Source: Microbacterium sp. BH-3-3-3 (lineage in GTDB: Bacteria > Actinomycetota > Actinomycetes > Actinomycetales > Microbacteriaceae). Taken from it: 64,000 bases of DNA. A program made the position numbers and the translations under genes. The stretch is from assembly GCF_001792815.1 (NCBI RefSeq), contig NZ_CP017674.1, forward strand, positions 2,418,001 to 2,482,000, read 5' to 3'. Below, piece after piece: positions 33,062 through 41,821 of this stretch (position 1 is the stretch's first letter; each line of letters starts with the position of its first letter). The notes beneath the pieces were generated by a model. That model saw only the letters and a program-made list of their open reading frames with translations. It made no database searches and was not told where the DNA came from.

Positions 33062-34592
33062 GCTTCCACGGCGAGTAGTCGCGGTCGAGGACCGAACGGT
33101 CGGGACGCTGGCCGCGCGACCACCAGCGCGCCTCGTACCCGCTGCCGTCGTACAGCACGCGGTCGCCCTGGTTGTACAGCGCGTCGACGTTCCAGTCGGG
33201 GTAGGTGCCCGCGGGCAGCTCGGGGAGGGCGAAGGGCACGTCGTCGGCCAGGACGGGGCCGACATACGTCCAGGCCGAGGCGGCGGCATCCAGAGTCGGG
33301 TCGTCGGGGACCGCCCCGTCTTCGTTCCACCACTTCGCGACGTACACCGAGCCGTGCCAGACGACGAAGACGCCGGCGGAGTAGAACGACTGCGACGACC
33401 ACACCGGGAAGGGGCTCGTGTCCGCGTCGTCGGCGATCATCGGCCACTCCTCCTGCGGAGCCGGTCGACCCGAGGGGGTGCCGTCGCGGTCCGCCCCGAG
33501 GATGCCGGCGAAGCTCTCGCCCGCCTGCTCCACCCCGCTGCACGACGTCGACACGACCTTCGGGCGGGGGTAGTTGCTGCCGCAGGTGCGGTCGCGGTTC
33601 AGCGACCACAGCGACATGCGGGCGACGCCCTGCTGCGTGGTGAACGTCTCGAGGGCGCGTGCGTCGTCGAGGGTGAACACCTCGCGCTCGATGTCGCTCT
33701 GACCGATCATCGGGGTGGCGCCCAGCAGCGCCCAGGCGCCGCCCGGGGGCAGGTCGCGCCCCGCGGCGCGCCAGACGTCGGCGACCTGCGCGGCCGTCTG
33801 CCGGAGGGCTCCGATGGCCAGGTCGGACGTCGACACGCTGCGGTCGTCGGCGTTGAAGTCCATGGTCATGGCGTTCACACCGGCCAGGTTCACCCCCGCG
33901 TTCAGCATCTCCGTGATCTGCGTCAGCCCCCGGTCGGTGAGACCGTCCGGAGCCACCGGGAGGGTGAGCCACACATCGAGCGGTCGCCCGGCTGCGGTGC
34001 GCTCCTGCTGCAGCTGGGCGACCGCGGCGTTGCGTCTCGCGGTCGCCGCCTCGTCGTCGAGGGCGTCGCCCTCGATGTCGAGGTCCATCACATCGGCCCC
34101 GTAGCGTTCCATCACCTCGCGGTACGCGTCGGCGAGCGACGAGACGGTGTCGCAGGCCAGGGCGAGCTCGGAGTTCGCCGCACCGCCGAACGACACGGCC
34201 AGGGGGCGGCCCTCGCGTCGCACGCGCTCGACGCGACGGTCGAGCTGGAAGCGGTCCGCCGCGTCGTCGAGGGTGTACGCCTTCCCCCACGTCGGGGTGC
34301 AGTCCTCGTCGCCCGCCGCGACCACGAAGGCGAGCACCACGCCGCCGGGGCCCTCGGTCATCCCGCTCCGTGCGAGCTGATCGCCCGAGTCGAGCGTCAC
34401 GTCGTAGTAGCCGGCGAACCATCGGTCGGTGGTCGGCGTTCCGTCCACCGGGGTCGGGAGCGTCGGCAGCACGGCCACGGCCGCGACGCCGCCGCTCAGC
34501 GCGACCGCGACGATCGCACTCATCGCGAGCCGCGCGAACGACAGGCGCCGACCCGCGAACGGCGACCGCGCCCGAGCCGTCACCGGGCTCAC
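33033..34592 (-). CDS. secreted GH18 chitinase-like protein with two CBM5/12 modules
   Basis: 519 aa. An N-terminal signal or anchor helix (about 15-45) leads to a GH18 barrel (about 55-350) with an intact catalytic motif DVMDLDIEGD (D-x-x-D-x-D-x-E), and SFGGAANSELA on strand 3. Two C-terminal chitin-binding modules of CBM5/12 type follow: SFYSAGVFVVWHGSVYVAKW and ALYNQGDRVLYDGSGYEARW. It hydrolyses or remodels beta-1,4-GlcNAc polymer outside the cell (family knowledge). Start GTG at 34592 overlaps the stop of the glycosyltransferase (GTGA); a second GTG three codons on is possible. The tight coupling to a polymer-type GT2 suggests joint handling of a GlcNAc-type exopolysaccharide rather than feeding on chitin. 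Confidence 0.82.
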   Translation of the reverse strand: MSPVTARARSPFAGRRLSFARLAMSAIVAVALSGGVAAVAVLPTLPTPVDGTPTTDRWFAGYYDVTLDSGDQLARSGMTEGPGGVVLAFVVAAGDEDCTPTWGKAYTLDDAADRFQLDRRVERVRREGRPLAVSFGGAANSELALACDTVSSLADAYREVMERYGADVMDLDIEGDALDDEAATARRNAAVAQLQQERTAAGRPLDVWLTLPVAPDGLTDRGLTQITEMLNAGVNLAGVNAMTMDFNADDRSVSTSDLAIGALRQTAAQVADVWRAAGRDLPPGGAWALLGATPMIGQSDIEREVFTLDDARALETFTTQQGVARMSLWSLNRDRTCGSNYPRPKVVSTSCSGVEQAGESFAGILGADRDGTPSGRPAPQEEWPMIADDADTSPFPVWSSQSFYSAGVFVVWHGSVYVAKWWNEDGAVPDDPTLDAAASAWTYVGPVLADDVPFALPELPAGTYPDWNVDALYNQGDRVLYDGSGYEARWWSRGQRPDRSVLDRDYSPWKLIEAPAEAP

Positions 34593-36817
34593 GATGCGGC
34601 CCCGACGAGTTCGCGGGGGCCGTCGTCGAGAACGGCGGTCCAGCGATCGGCGGCGACGGGAGCGACCGGTGCCTCCGCGGGTGGGGCGACCCAGATCCAG
34701 TCCATCCACGCGAACCACAGATCCGACACGGTGTGTCCGACCCCCACCAGCCGCAGCAGGGCCCACACGATCGACAGGGTGGTGAAGGCGGCGAACACCG
34801 TCGTCCCCCAGGCGTCGACGTACGCGGCGCGCACCCCGATCGCCGCGGCGGCGAGGGCGATGAGGAGCGGGGCGATCAGGTACAGCGCCGGCACGCGGGT
34901 GCGCGCGGCCACCTTCGGCGTCCGGGCGAAGCGCGCCTTGCGGCCGCTCAGAGCCTGCGCCACCGAGCCGATGCTGCCCGCCAGGTTGACCGGCAGCAGG
35001 AGCAGATTGAGACCGTAGATCGCCACGACGTCGCGGCGCCGGTAGCCGAGCGCGTGCAGGTCGGAGGCCATCTCGGTGAAGTACGGCACGGCGATGAGCA
35101 GCAGCAGCAGGGTGACCAGCTGGCCGTTCATCGGATAGAGCGTGAGCACGGCGATCAGCCCCAGCGTCACCCAGGCCACCGAGCCGAGGTAGTTGGTGCG
35201 CAGCAGCTTCTCGGCCAGCGTCACCGGGCGCCCCTCGCGACGGCGCTGCTGGATGAGGGCGCGGAGCCTCGGCAGGATGAGCAGCCCACCGTCGGCCCAT
35301 CGGCGCCGCTGGATGACGAGCGTGCCGAAGTCGGGCGGGGTGGCGCTGTAGCTCAGGCGTTCCGGGTAATTCACCAGCGACCAGCCGTGCGCGGCCAGGT
35401 CGATCGAGGACTCGGTGTCTTCGATCGCCGTGCGATCCGAGATGAACCGCACCACCGGGATGCCGTCGTCGATGCTCACCCGGCGGAGCTGCTGCACGGC
35501 CTCCCACCGCAGCACCGCATTGGCCCCGACCCAGAACGTGGCATCGAACGCGGTGAGCCCTTGGTGCACCATGTGCTGAAGATCGGTGGTCGCACCGGCC
35601 AGACGTTCCAGCCGCGTGGGTGCGCCCCGGTAGGCGCTGTACGGCGTCTGGGCGACGGCGATCCGCGCGTTCTCGGGCTGCTCGAGCAGGTGCACGAGCT
35701 GGGCGCAGTAGCCCGGGAGCAGCATCGAATCGGCGTCGAGGGTGAGCACGAAGTCGCACGCGGCCACCTCGAGGTCGGCGGGTCCCTCGCCGGCATCCTC
35801 CAGCACGAGCCGGCCCGCGATCACGGTCTCGCGATAGCGGCCGGCGATCAGTCCGAGGTAGGAGTTGAGGTTCATCGCCTTGTTCGCCGCGTGCGACAGC
35901 GAGGCGTACCGCCGCCTCTCGAACGTGCTGGCCTCGACGCGGAACACGCGCACGAGACGCTCGAGCACCTGCGCCGCGCGATCGCGCTCGAGGGGAGCCG
36001 CCCCGTTGTCGGCGGCCTCCCGCAGCGCCGCCGCCGTCGCATCGAGGTCATCGGCCAGTCGTCGCAGCACCTCCTCGGCGAAGAAGACCTCGACGTGCGT
36101 GCGGGTGGGTGCGGCGTCGGCCTGCGCGCGCAGCCACTGGGCGCACGCGGCGTGCTCGCGCATCGCCAGCTCGGTGACCTCGGCAGACGAGAGGGACTCG
36201 TCTCGGGCGCGGGCCGCGGCGGCATCCACCCGGGTGAACACGGGCAGCAACGCGCTCGTCAGCTCGTCGGTGAGGGCGCGGCATCCCTCGAGGTCGAGGC
36301 GCGCCGCGTCGTCGACGGGATCGACGTCGTCGTCGAGCAGGAGCACGACGTTCAGGCGGGGGAACTCCTGCAACGCGACCGACCACAGCCCCATGCGCAC
36401 CAGCGCCGGATCCTCGGCGCGCGAGGGCAGGAGCGCGGTCATTCGCGGTTCGCGTCCGGAGAAGTGCTCGTCGAGGTCGATGCGCCGCACCCGACGGTGA
36501 GCGGCCAGGCGCGGGAGGGCACCCGAGCGGGCGAGGAGGTACATGCACGCCGACAGCGTCAGGAACGTCACCGACACGAGGAACACCGTCGTCGTCACCA
36601 GTTGCTCGGCGTCGACCAGCGCACCGCCGCGCGACAGCGCGACCACGACGGTGGCCAGGTAGAGCACCCACAGCACGATGCACGCGACCAGCGCCAGACG
36701 GGCACGGGCGATGCGGCCGGGCGAAGGGCGCGGGTGGGTGACCGGTTGCGGACGCGGGTCGCGGTCGGTCCCGCCCTGCCTCCGGGGTACGCGGGCGTCG
36801 GTAGAGGTGTGGCGCAT
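34589..36817 (-). CDS. membrane glycosyltransferase family 2 (polysaccharide synthase-like)
   Basis: 742 aa. Two N-terminal spans (about 33-53, 65-92), a cytoplasmic GT-A domain, and about five C-terminal spans. Processive-GT2 motifs: LLLDDDVDPVD near 155, FVLTLDADSMLLPGY (DxD), SDRTAIEDTESS (acceptor-site acidic pair) and QRRRWADGG (the Q-x-x-R-W product-channel motif of cellulose, chitin and hyaluronan synthases). Roughly 130 helical residues are inserted between the first Asp motif and the DxD. The ATG at 36817 (MRHTSTDARV) is preferred; upstream residues look noncoding. Translationally coupled to the GH18 gene. Product unknown; a GlcNAc-containing beta-glycan is suggested by the partner. 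Confidence 0.85.
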   Translation of the reverse strand: MRHTSTDARVPRRQGGTDRDPRPQPVTHPRPSPGRIARARLALVACIVLWVLYLATVVVALSRGGALVDAEQLVTTTVFLVSVTFLTLSACMYLLARSGALPRLAAHRRVRRIDLDEHFSGREPRMTALLPSRAEDPALVRMGLWSVALQEFPRLNVVLLLDDDVDPVDDAARLDLEGCRALTDELTSALLPVFTRVDAAAARARDESLSSAEVTELAMREHAACAQWLRAQADAAPTRTHVEVFFAEEVLRRLADDLDATAAALREAADNGAAPLERDRAAQVLERLVRVFRVEASTFERRRYASLSHAANKAMNLNSYLGLIAGRYRETVIAGRLVLEDAGEGPADLEVAACDFVLTLDADSMLLPGYCAQLVHLLEQPENARIAVAQTPYSAYRGAPTRLERLAGATTDLQHMVHQGLTAFDATFWVGANAVLRWEAVQQLRRVSIDDGIPVVRFISDRTAIEDTESSIDLAAHGWSLVNYPERLSYSATPPDFGTLVIQRRRWADGGLLILPRLRALIQQRRREGRPVTLAEKLLRTNYLGSVAWVTLGLIAVLTLYPMNGQLVTLLLLLIAVPYFTEMASDLHALGYRRRDVVAIYGLNLLLLPVNLAGSIGSVAQALSGRKARFARTPKVAARTRVPALYLIAPLLIALAAAAIGVRAAYVDAWGTTVFAAFTTLSIVWALLRLVGVGHTVSDLWFAWMDWIWVAPPAEAPVAPVAADRWTAVLDDGPRELVGAAS

Positions 36818-37017
36818 GACGGGTGTCTCTCTCCCTGGCATCCGGCGCGTCGGGTCGCACCGGAAGGGCGCCAGCCGCGCGGGGCCGACGCCACAGGGGC
36901 GACTCTGGCGCATTCCGGCGGCGCGAGCGGCGGCTTCGACCACCGGTATCGGGGGTTCTGCGGCGCACGACGGCCTCGGGTGCCCGCGGGAGGGTCGAGC
37001 ATCTAGGCTGAGTCCCC

Positions 37018-37971
37018 GTGAGCACTCCCGATCCGGCCCGCCGTACCTACAGCTACCTGGGTCCCGCGGGAACCTTCACCGAGGCGGCGCTCGCCCAGGT
37101 CCCCGAAGCGCGCGACCAGATCTGGCGGCCGGTGCGCAATGTCGGCGAGGCGCTGGCCGACGTCGTCGAGGGACGATCGGACGCCGCGATGATCGCCATC
37201 GAGAACTCGGTCGACGGGGGCGTGTCCACCGCGCAGGACGCCCTGGCCACCGTGCCGGGCCTGCGCATCGTCGGCGAGTACCTCGTGCCGGTGAACTTCG
37301 TGCTCGTGGGCAAGCCCGGGGCGACCCTGGCCGACGTCTCGCTCATCGCCGCCCACCCCGTCGCGTACGGGCAGTGCCTCGGCTGGCTCAGCGACAACGT
37401 CCCCGCCCACGCGCACCTACCCGCCGAGAGCAACGTCGCCAGCGCCCTCGGCGTGCTCGACGGTACGAGCGGCGCCGACACGGCGATCGCCGCCCCCGGC
37501 GTCGTCGCCCACCACGACCTCACGGTCCTCGCCGAGAACATCGGCGACAACCCCAACGCGGTGACCCGCTTCGTGCTCGTCAGCCGCACGGTCGCCCCGG
37601 CTCCTCCGACGGGCGCCGACAAGACGTCGCTCATCGTCGAGCTCCCCGAGGACCACCCGGGTGCCCTGCTCGAGCTGCTCGAGCAGTTCGCCACCCGGGG
37701 CATCAACCTGAGCCTGTTGGCATCCCGTCCCATCGGCGACGCCCTCGGCCGCTACCGCTTCGTCATCGACGCCGACGGGCACGTGCTCGACGAGCGCATG
37801 GCCGACGCGCTGCTGGGTCTTCGCCGCTTCAGCCCCAAGGTCATCTTCCTGGGCTCGTACGCGCGCGCCGACCGCGCCATCGTGCGGTACCCGCAGCGCT
37901 ACAGCGACGACGTGTTCGTCGAGGCGCGCGACTGGCTGCGCGGCCTGCTGAGCGGCGAGCCCGAGGCCTGA
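37018..37971 (+). CDS. pheA: prephenate dehydratase
   Basis: 317 aa, GTG start. Converts prephenate to phenylpyruvate in phenylalanine synthesis. Dehydratase domain (about 8-190): SYLGPAGTFTEAAL, AMIAIENSVDGGVSTAQDALA, and the catalytic Thr-Arg-Phe triad in NPNAVTRFVLVSR (about 178-190). A C-terminal ACT domain with DKTSLIVELPEDHPGALLELLEQFATRGINLSLLASRP binds phenylalanine for feedback control. No leader peptide or T-box is evident in the 200-bp divergent gap to the glycosyltransferase. Confidence 0.95.
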   Translation: MSTPDPARRTYSYLGPAGTFTEAALAQVPEARDQIWRPVRNVGEALADVVEGRSDAAMIAIENSVDGGVSTAQDALATVPGLRIVGEYLVPVNFVLVGKPGATLADVSLIAAHPVAYGQCLGWLSDNVPAHAHLPAESNVASALGVLDGTSGADTAIAAPGVVAHHDLTVLAENIGDNPNAVTRFVLVSRTVAPAPPTGADKTSLIVELPEDHPGALLELLEQFATRGINLSLLASRPIGDALGRYRFVIDADGHVLDERMADALLGLRRFSPKVIFLGSYARADRAIVRYPQRYSDDVFVEARDWLRGLLSGEPEA

Positions 37972-37996
37972 CGCGCGCGGTGCGCCACCCGAGATG

Positions 37997-38031
37997 ACAC
38001 GTCAGAGCGGGTGCTCTCGGCAGTGACGTGT
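37997..38031. terminator. weak stem-loop between convergent pheA and LLM genes
   Basis: ACACGTCA (37997-38004) pairs with TGACGTGT (38024-38031) around a 19-nt loop. Position suits a terminator, but the stem is short and there is no U-tract. Confidence 0.3.
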
Positions 38032-38093
38032 GCTCTCGCCCAGATCGCTGCCGCCCCGCCGCGACGCATCACCGCGCGGCAGCCCGCCCCGGG

Positions 38094-39152
38094 TCAGGCC
38101 GCGACGGCCGCCTTCTCGGCGATCAGCTCCAGGGTCTGCGCGCGACCCTCGACCGAGTCGAGAGCCTCACTGTCGTAGGCGCCGGCGACGGGCGAGACCA
38201 TGATCTCGTCGACCCCGTACTGCGCGGCGAAGGCAGCCAGCTGTCCCTGCACCTCGGGGCCGGTGCCGACGAACCACTTCTGCCGGGTGGACGCCATGAT
38301 CGACTCCGCCATCGCGTCGAAGGGATCGGCCTTGGCCTGCTCCACGGTCTCGAGCGGCACGAGCGGACGGTTGGTGCGCAGTCGCGCCATCATGCGCAGC
38401 TGCGGCAGCGCGCGCTCCTCGGCCTCTTCGGCGGTGGGGGCGGCGACGACGTTGGCGGTGACGAACGTGCGCGGGCCTTCGCCCGAGTCGTTGGGTCGGA
38501 ACTGGTCGCGGTACAACCGCAGCGCGTGCTCGAGCCCTTCGCCCGAGAAGTGGTTCGCGAACACATAGGGCAGGCCGAAGCTGGCGGCGAGCTGCGCGGA
38601 GTAGTCGCTGGAGCCCAGCAGCCACACCTGCGGCATCCCGGATGCCGCGGGTGTCGCCTTCACCTGATACTCGGTGCCCGAGGTGAATCGCACGGTGGCG
38701 CCCTCGGGGGAGGTGAGCGCGATGATGTCGGTCACGTGGTCGGGAAAGCGCGAGACGTCGCTCGTCGTGCCCGACCGGTTCAGCAACTGTGTGATGACGG
38801 GGTCGCTGCCGGGGGCGCGCCCGATGCCCAGGTCGATGCGACCCGGGGCGAGGGCCTCGAGGGCGGCGAACTGCTCGGCGACGATGAGGGGGGAGTGGTT
38901 CGGCAGCATGACGCCCCCCGAGCCCACGCGGATGCGCGACGTGCGCGCCGCGGCGGCGGCGATCAGCACGGGGGGAGTGGTCGAGGCCACGGCGGGCATG
39001 TTGTGGTGTTCGGCGAACCAGTAGCGGGTGTATCCGAGGCGGTCGGCGCGCTCGACGAGGTCGAGGGCGGCGCTCACCGCCTGCGCGCTGGTCTGCCCGT
39101 GCCGCACGGGCACGAGGTCGAGAACAGAGAGGGAGGGGATCGCGTCGGTCAC
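38094..39152 (-). CDS. LLM-class flavin-dependent oxidoreductase
   Basis: 352 aa, luciferase-like monooxygenase superfamily, (beta/alpha)8 barrel using F420 or FMN with an unknown substrate. Typical group motifs: LSVLDLVPVRHGQT at the N-terminus, YTRYWFAEHHNMPAVAS (about 40-57), RIRVGSGGVMLPNHSPL, and RIDLGIGRAPGSDP (about 105-118). The GTG at 39152 is chosen over the ATG at 39206, because GGAGG lies 11 bases upstream and homologues begin with DAIPSLSVLDL. Stand-alone gene, no pathway context. Confidence 0.9.
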   Translation of the reverse strand: MTDAIPSLSVLDLVPVRHGQTSAQAVSAALDLVERADRLGYTRYWFAEHHNMPAVASTTPPVLIAAAAARTSRIRVGSGGVMLPNHSPLIVAEQFAALEALAPGRIDLGIGRAPGSDPVITQLLNRSGTTSDVSRFPDHVTDIIALTSPEGATVRFTSGTEYQVKATPAASGMPQVWLLGSSDYSAQLAASFGLPYVFANHFSGEGLEHALRLYRDQFRPNDSGEGPRTFVTANVVAAPTAEEAEERALPQLRMMARLRTNRPLVPLETVEQAKADPFDAMAESIMASTRQKWFVGTGPEVQGQLAAFAAQYGVDEIMVSPVAGAYDSEALDSVEGRAQTLELIAEKAAVAA

Positions 39153-39247
39153 CTCGACGACAACCTCCGTGGGCCGCCCGCTATTCCGTCTCGAGAAGAG
39201 CCGCAACCCCCGTCCGTGATCCCGTTCATCGTGCGTAGCGTCCCGCT

Positions 39248-39586
39248 ATGAGCGAATCGCACTCCGCGGGGACGCCGCTCGACGGCCCACAGACGGATGA
39301 CGTGCAGGACACCGACGCGCACACGATGGTGCGCGCTCAGATCGTCGTCGACGACGCGACCTTCTCCCTCGCACAGGGGCAGGATCTGGCGGATCTGCAG
39401 CAACGCATCGAGAGCGCCGTCCACAGCGGAGGGCGATTCGAGAGCTTCGTCGTGGTGGGCAACCGCCGGATGAGCGTGCTCTGCACGGCCCATACGCGCG
39501 TTCTGTTCGCCGTCGAGACCGTGCAGTACGACCCCCGCGACACCGGTGATTCCGAAGACCCGTTCGGCGGCTTCTTCGACGTGTGA
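39248..39586 (+). CDS. hypothetical small protein, 112 aa
   Basis: Not recognised. The first 28 residues are polar and acidic. The remainder looks like a compact alpha/beta domain: VRAQIVVDDATFSLAQGQDLADLQQRIESAV, then RFESFVVVGNRRMSVLCTAHTRVLFAVETVQ, ending in an acidic Gly/Phe tail (DPFGGFFDV). No signal peptide. It precedes the Asp23-like gene by 112 bp in the same direction; the pairing suggests but does not prove a shared envelope-stress role. Confidence 0.6.
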   Translation: MSESHSAGTPLDGPQTDDVQDTDAHTMVRAQIVVDDATFSLAQGQDLADLQQRIESAVHSGGRFESFVVVGNRRMSVLCTAHTRVLFAVETVQYDPRDTGDSEDPFGGFFDV

Positions 39587-39698
39587 GCGGTGCTCAGCTT
39601 TCTCTCAGGAAGAAAGTCGTGACGAATCGGTCGCCCGCTGCGTCTCCTCTATGACATCGCGGGACAGACGGTCCCGGAGACGACGGAAGGAAGCGCTC

Positions 39699-40124
39699 AT
39701 GGCTGACACCATCACCACCGCCACCCCCACCACTGCCAAGAAGGACGGCGGCTCCACGGTCATCGTCGACGCCGTCGTCGCCAAGGTCGCCGGTATCGCC
39801 GCGGCTGAGGTTCCGGGCGTCCACGCCCTCGGCGGTGGCGCGGCTCGCGTCATCGGCAACATCCGCCAGGCCGTCGGTGCCAAGGACCACGCGCAGGGCG
39901 TGAGCGTCGAGGTGGGCGAGACCGAGGTCGCCGCCGACATCTCGATCCAGGTGGACTACCCCGAGCAGCTCCAGCGCGTCGCGTCGAACGTGCGTGCCGC
40001 CGTCTCGCAGGCCATCACGGAGCTCGTCGGCATGAAGGTCGCCGAGATCAACGTGACCGTGGTCGACGTCTTCATCCCGGGCGAAGACGACGAGGAGCAG
40101 GTCGACGACACCCGCGTCAACTGA
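39699..40124 (+). CDS. Asp23/Gls24-family envelope stress response protein
   Basis: 141 aa. A Thr-rich N-terminal tail of about 18 residues precedes the Asp23 domain (about 20-130): VIVDAVVAKVAGIAAAEVPGVHAL, VSVEVGETEVAADISIQVDYPEQLQRVASNVRAAVSQAI, and VAEINVTVVDVFIPGED. Asp23 of Staphylococcus is membrane-associated through AmaP and protects under alkaline shock; the actinobacterial homologues are abundant but their job is unclear. RBS GGAAGGAAGC. Lys- and Val-rich codons suggest high expression. A GAGA-loop terminator follows. Confidence 0.88.
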   Translation: MADTITTATPTTAKKDGGSTVIVDAVVAKVAGIAAAEVPGVHALGGGAARVIGNIRQAVGAKDHAQGVSVEVGETEVAADISIQVDYPEQLQRVASNVRAAVSQAITELVGMKVAEINVTVVDVFIPGEDDEEQVDDTRVN

Positions 40125-40136
40125 CGATCGCTTTCG

Positions 40137-40167
40137 AAGGGGCGTCACCGAGAGGTGGCGCCCCTTT
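40137..40167 (+). terminator. terminator of the Asp23-like gene
   Basis: 13-bp stem (40137-40149 with 40154-40166, one G-U pair) capped by a GAGA tetraloop, followed by TTTCG. It starts 13 bases past the stop and may also serve the convergent photolyase. Confidence 0.8.
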
Positions 40168-40238
40168 CGCGTGCCCGGATGCCGACACCCGGCGCATCGC
40201 GACGGTGCCGACGCCCGGGGACGGCCGGCCCGCCCGCG

Positions 40239-41609
40239 TCAGTGCCCGTGCCGGGTCTCGGCGTAGGCGTCGAGCGCGCGACGCCGGGTCTCGCCGAGGT
40301 CGACCATGGGCTCCGGCGGATTCTCACCGAGATACTCCGGCGCCCACTCGCGCACGTACTGGTCGTGCTTGTCGAACTTCTTGCGCTGCGTGTCGGGATT
40401 GAACACGCGGAAGTACGGTGCGGCGTCGGCGCCGGACCCCGCGACCCACTGCCAGTTGAACGGGTTGCTCGCGGCATCCGCGTCGACCAGGCAATCCCAG
40501 AACCACTGCTCGCCCTCACGCCAGTCGATCAGCAGGTTCTTGATGAGGAACGACGCCGTGACCATGCGCACGCGGTTGTGCATGACCCCGGTCCTCCACA
40601 GCTGGCGCATGCCCGCGTCGACGACGGCGACCCCGGTGCGACCCTGCTGCCAGGCCTCGAGGTGCGACCAATCGAGCGGGGGCCACGGGAAGGCGTCGTA
40701 CTCGCGACGCCAGTTCTTGGTCGCGATGTCGGGGGCGTAGAAGGTCACGTGCCAGGCGAACTCCCGCCACACGACCTCCGAGAGGAATCCGCTCGCGCTC
40801 TTCGCGTGTTCGCCCGATCCACGGTGCTGAACGGTGTCGTGCCACACCTGGTACGGGCTCAGCTCGCCCCAGCGCAGTCGCGGTGAGAGGTTCGACGTCG
40901 CACCGCCCGCGAATTCGTCGCGGTACTGCGAGTACCCGCCGAGGTCGTCCTCGAGGAACTCCCTCAGTCGCGCCTTCGCCGCGGGCTCGCCCGGTTCCCA
41001 CGTCTCGCGCAAGCCGCCGGCCCAGTCGGGCGTGGTCGGCAGCAGCGACCAGGCGCCGAGGTCGTCCCCGTCGACGCGCCCGTCGAAGCCGGGGACTTTG
41101 CGCGCCTCGGCCATCGGCGGGCGCGGGGCCGGCAGCTTCTGCACGGCGCGGGCGAAGGGCGTGTAGACGCCGTAGGGCTTGTCGGCCTGCGTGCGCACCG
41201 TCCACGGCTCGTAGAGGAGGCTCGCGGCGAACGACGCGACGGTGACCCCGCTATCGCGCAGGGCCTCTTTGATGCCCGCGTCGATCTCGCGCTCGACGCC
41301 GCCGTAGCGGCGGTTCCAGAACACCGCGCCGGCGCCCACTTCGTCGACGACGGCGGGGACCACCTCCGCCGCGCGGCCGCGGCGCAGCACGAGCTGGGAG
41401 CCGCGTTCCGCCAGGCGCTCACCGAGCGAGGTCAGCGACCCGTGCAGCCACCAGCGGGCGGCTCCGCCGATCTCGCGGACCCCGTCGGACTCCTCGTCGA
41501 ACACGTAGAGCGCCACGATCGGTTCCTCGCGGTCGAGGGCCGCGCGCAGCGCCGGGTTGTCGGTGAGCCGGAGGTCGTCGCGGAACCAGACGATCGAGGG
41601 CGTTGCCAT
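40239..41609 (-). CDS. phrB: deoxyribodipyrimidine photolyase
   Basis: 456 aa. Repairs cyclobutane pyrimidine dimers using light. The N-terminal antenna-binding alpha/beta domain starts IVWFRDDLRLTDNPAL. FAD-binding C-terminal half: TSNLSPRLRWGELSPYQVWH (FAD phosphate), LSEVVWREFAWHVTFYAPD, WQQGRTGVAVVDAGMRQL, WRTGVMHNRVRMVTASFLIKNLLIDW, and the DADAASNPFNWQWVAGSGADAAPYFRVFNP signature. All Trp and Asn electron-transfer and lesion-binding motifs look present. The ATG at 41609 gives the family length; the long in-frame upstream extension crosses a GCC microsatellite and is not coding. Confidence 0.95.
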   Translation of the reverse strand: MATPSIVWFRDDLRLTDNPALRAALDREEPIVALYVFDEESDGVREIGGAARWWLHGSLTSLGERLAERGSQLVLRRGRAAEVVPAVVDEVGAGAVFWNRRYGGVEREIDAGIKEALRDSGVTVASFAASLLYEPWTVRTQADKPYGVYTPFARAVQKLPAPRPPMAEARKVPGFDGRVDGDDLGAWSLLPTTPDWAGGLRETWEPGEPAAKARLREFLEDDLGGYSQYRDEFAGGATSNLSPRLRWGELSPYQVWHDTVQHRGSGEHAKSASGFLSEVVWREFAWHVTFYAPDIATKNWRREYDAFPWPPLDWSHLEAWQQGRTGVAVVDAGMRQLWRTGVMHNRVRMVTASFLIKNLLIDWREGEQWFWDCLVDADAASNPFNWQWVAGSGADAAPYFRVFNPDTQRKKFDKHDQYVREWAPEYLGENPPEPMVDLGETRRRALDAYAETRHGH

Positions 41610-41659
41610 TGTTCGACGGTATCCGCCACGGCATCCGTGCGTCCGGGCTTGACACTCGC

Positions 41660-41694
<35 letters not shown>

Positions 41695-41821
41695 CGCCTC
41701 GGCCCGCCCGCGCCCGACGAGACCGCACACGTTTGTCGAGACCGCATCCGCCGGTCGCCGAACGCGTGCGTCCTCGACGAACGAGTGCGTTCTCGACGAG
41801 GGGCCGCGCGCGGCGCGCGCG

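Noticed and set aside
36818..37017. T-box or leader attenuator before pheA
   Set aside because: No leader peptide, specifier loop or terminator/antiterminator pairing could be found in the 200-bp gap.
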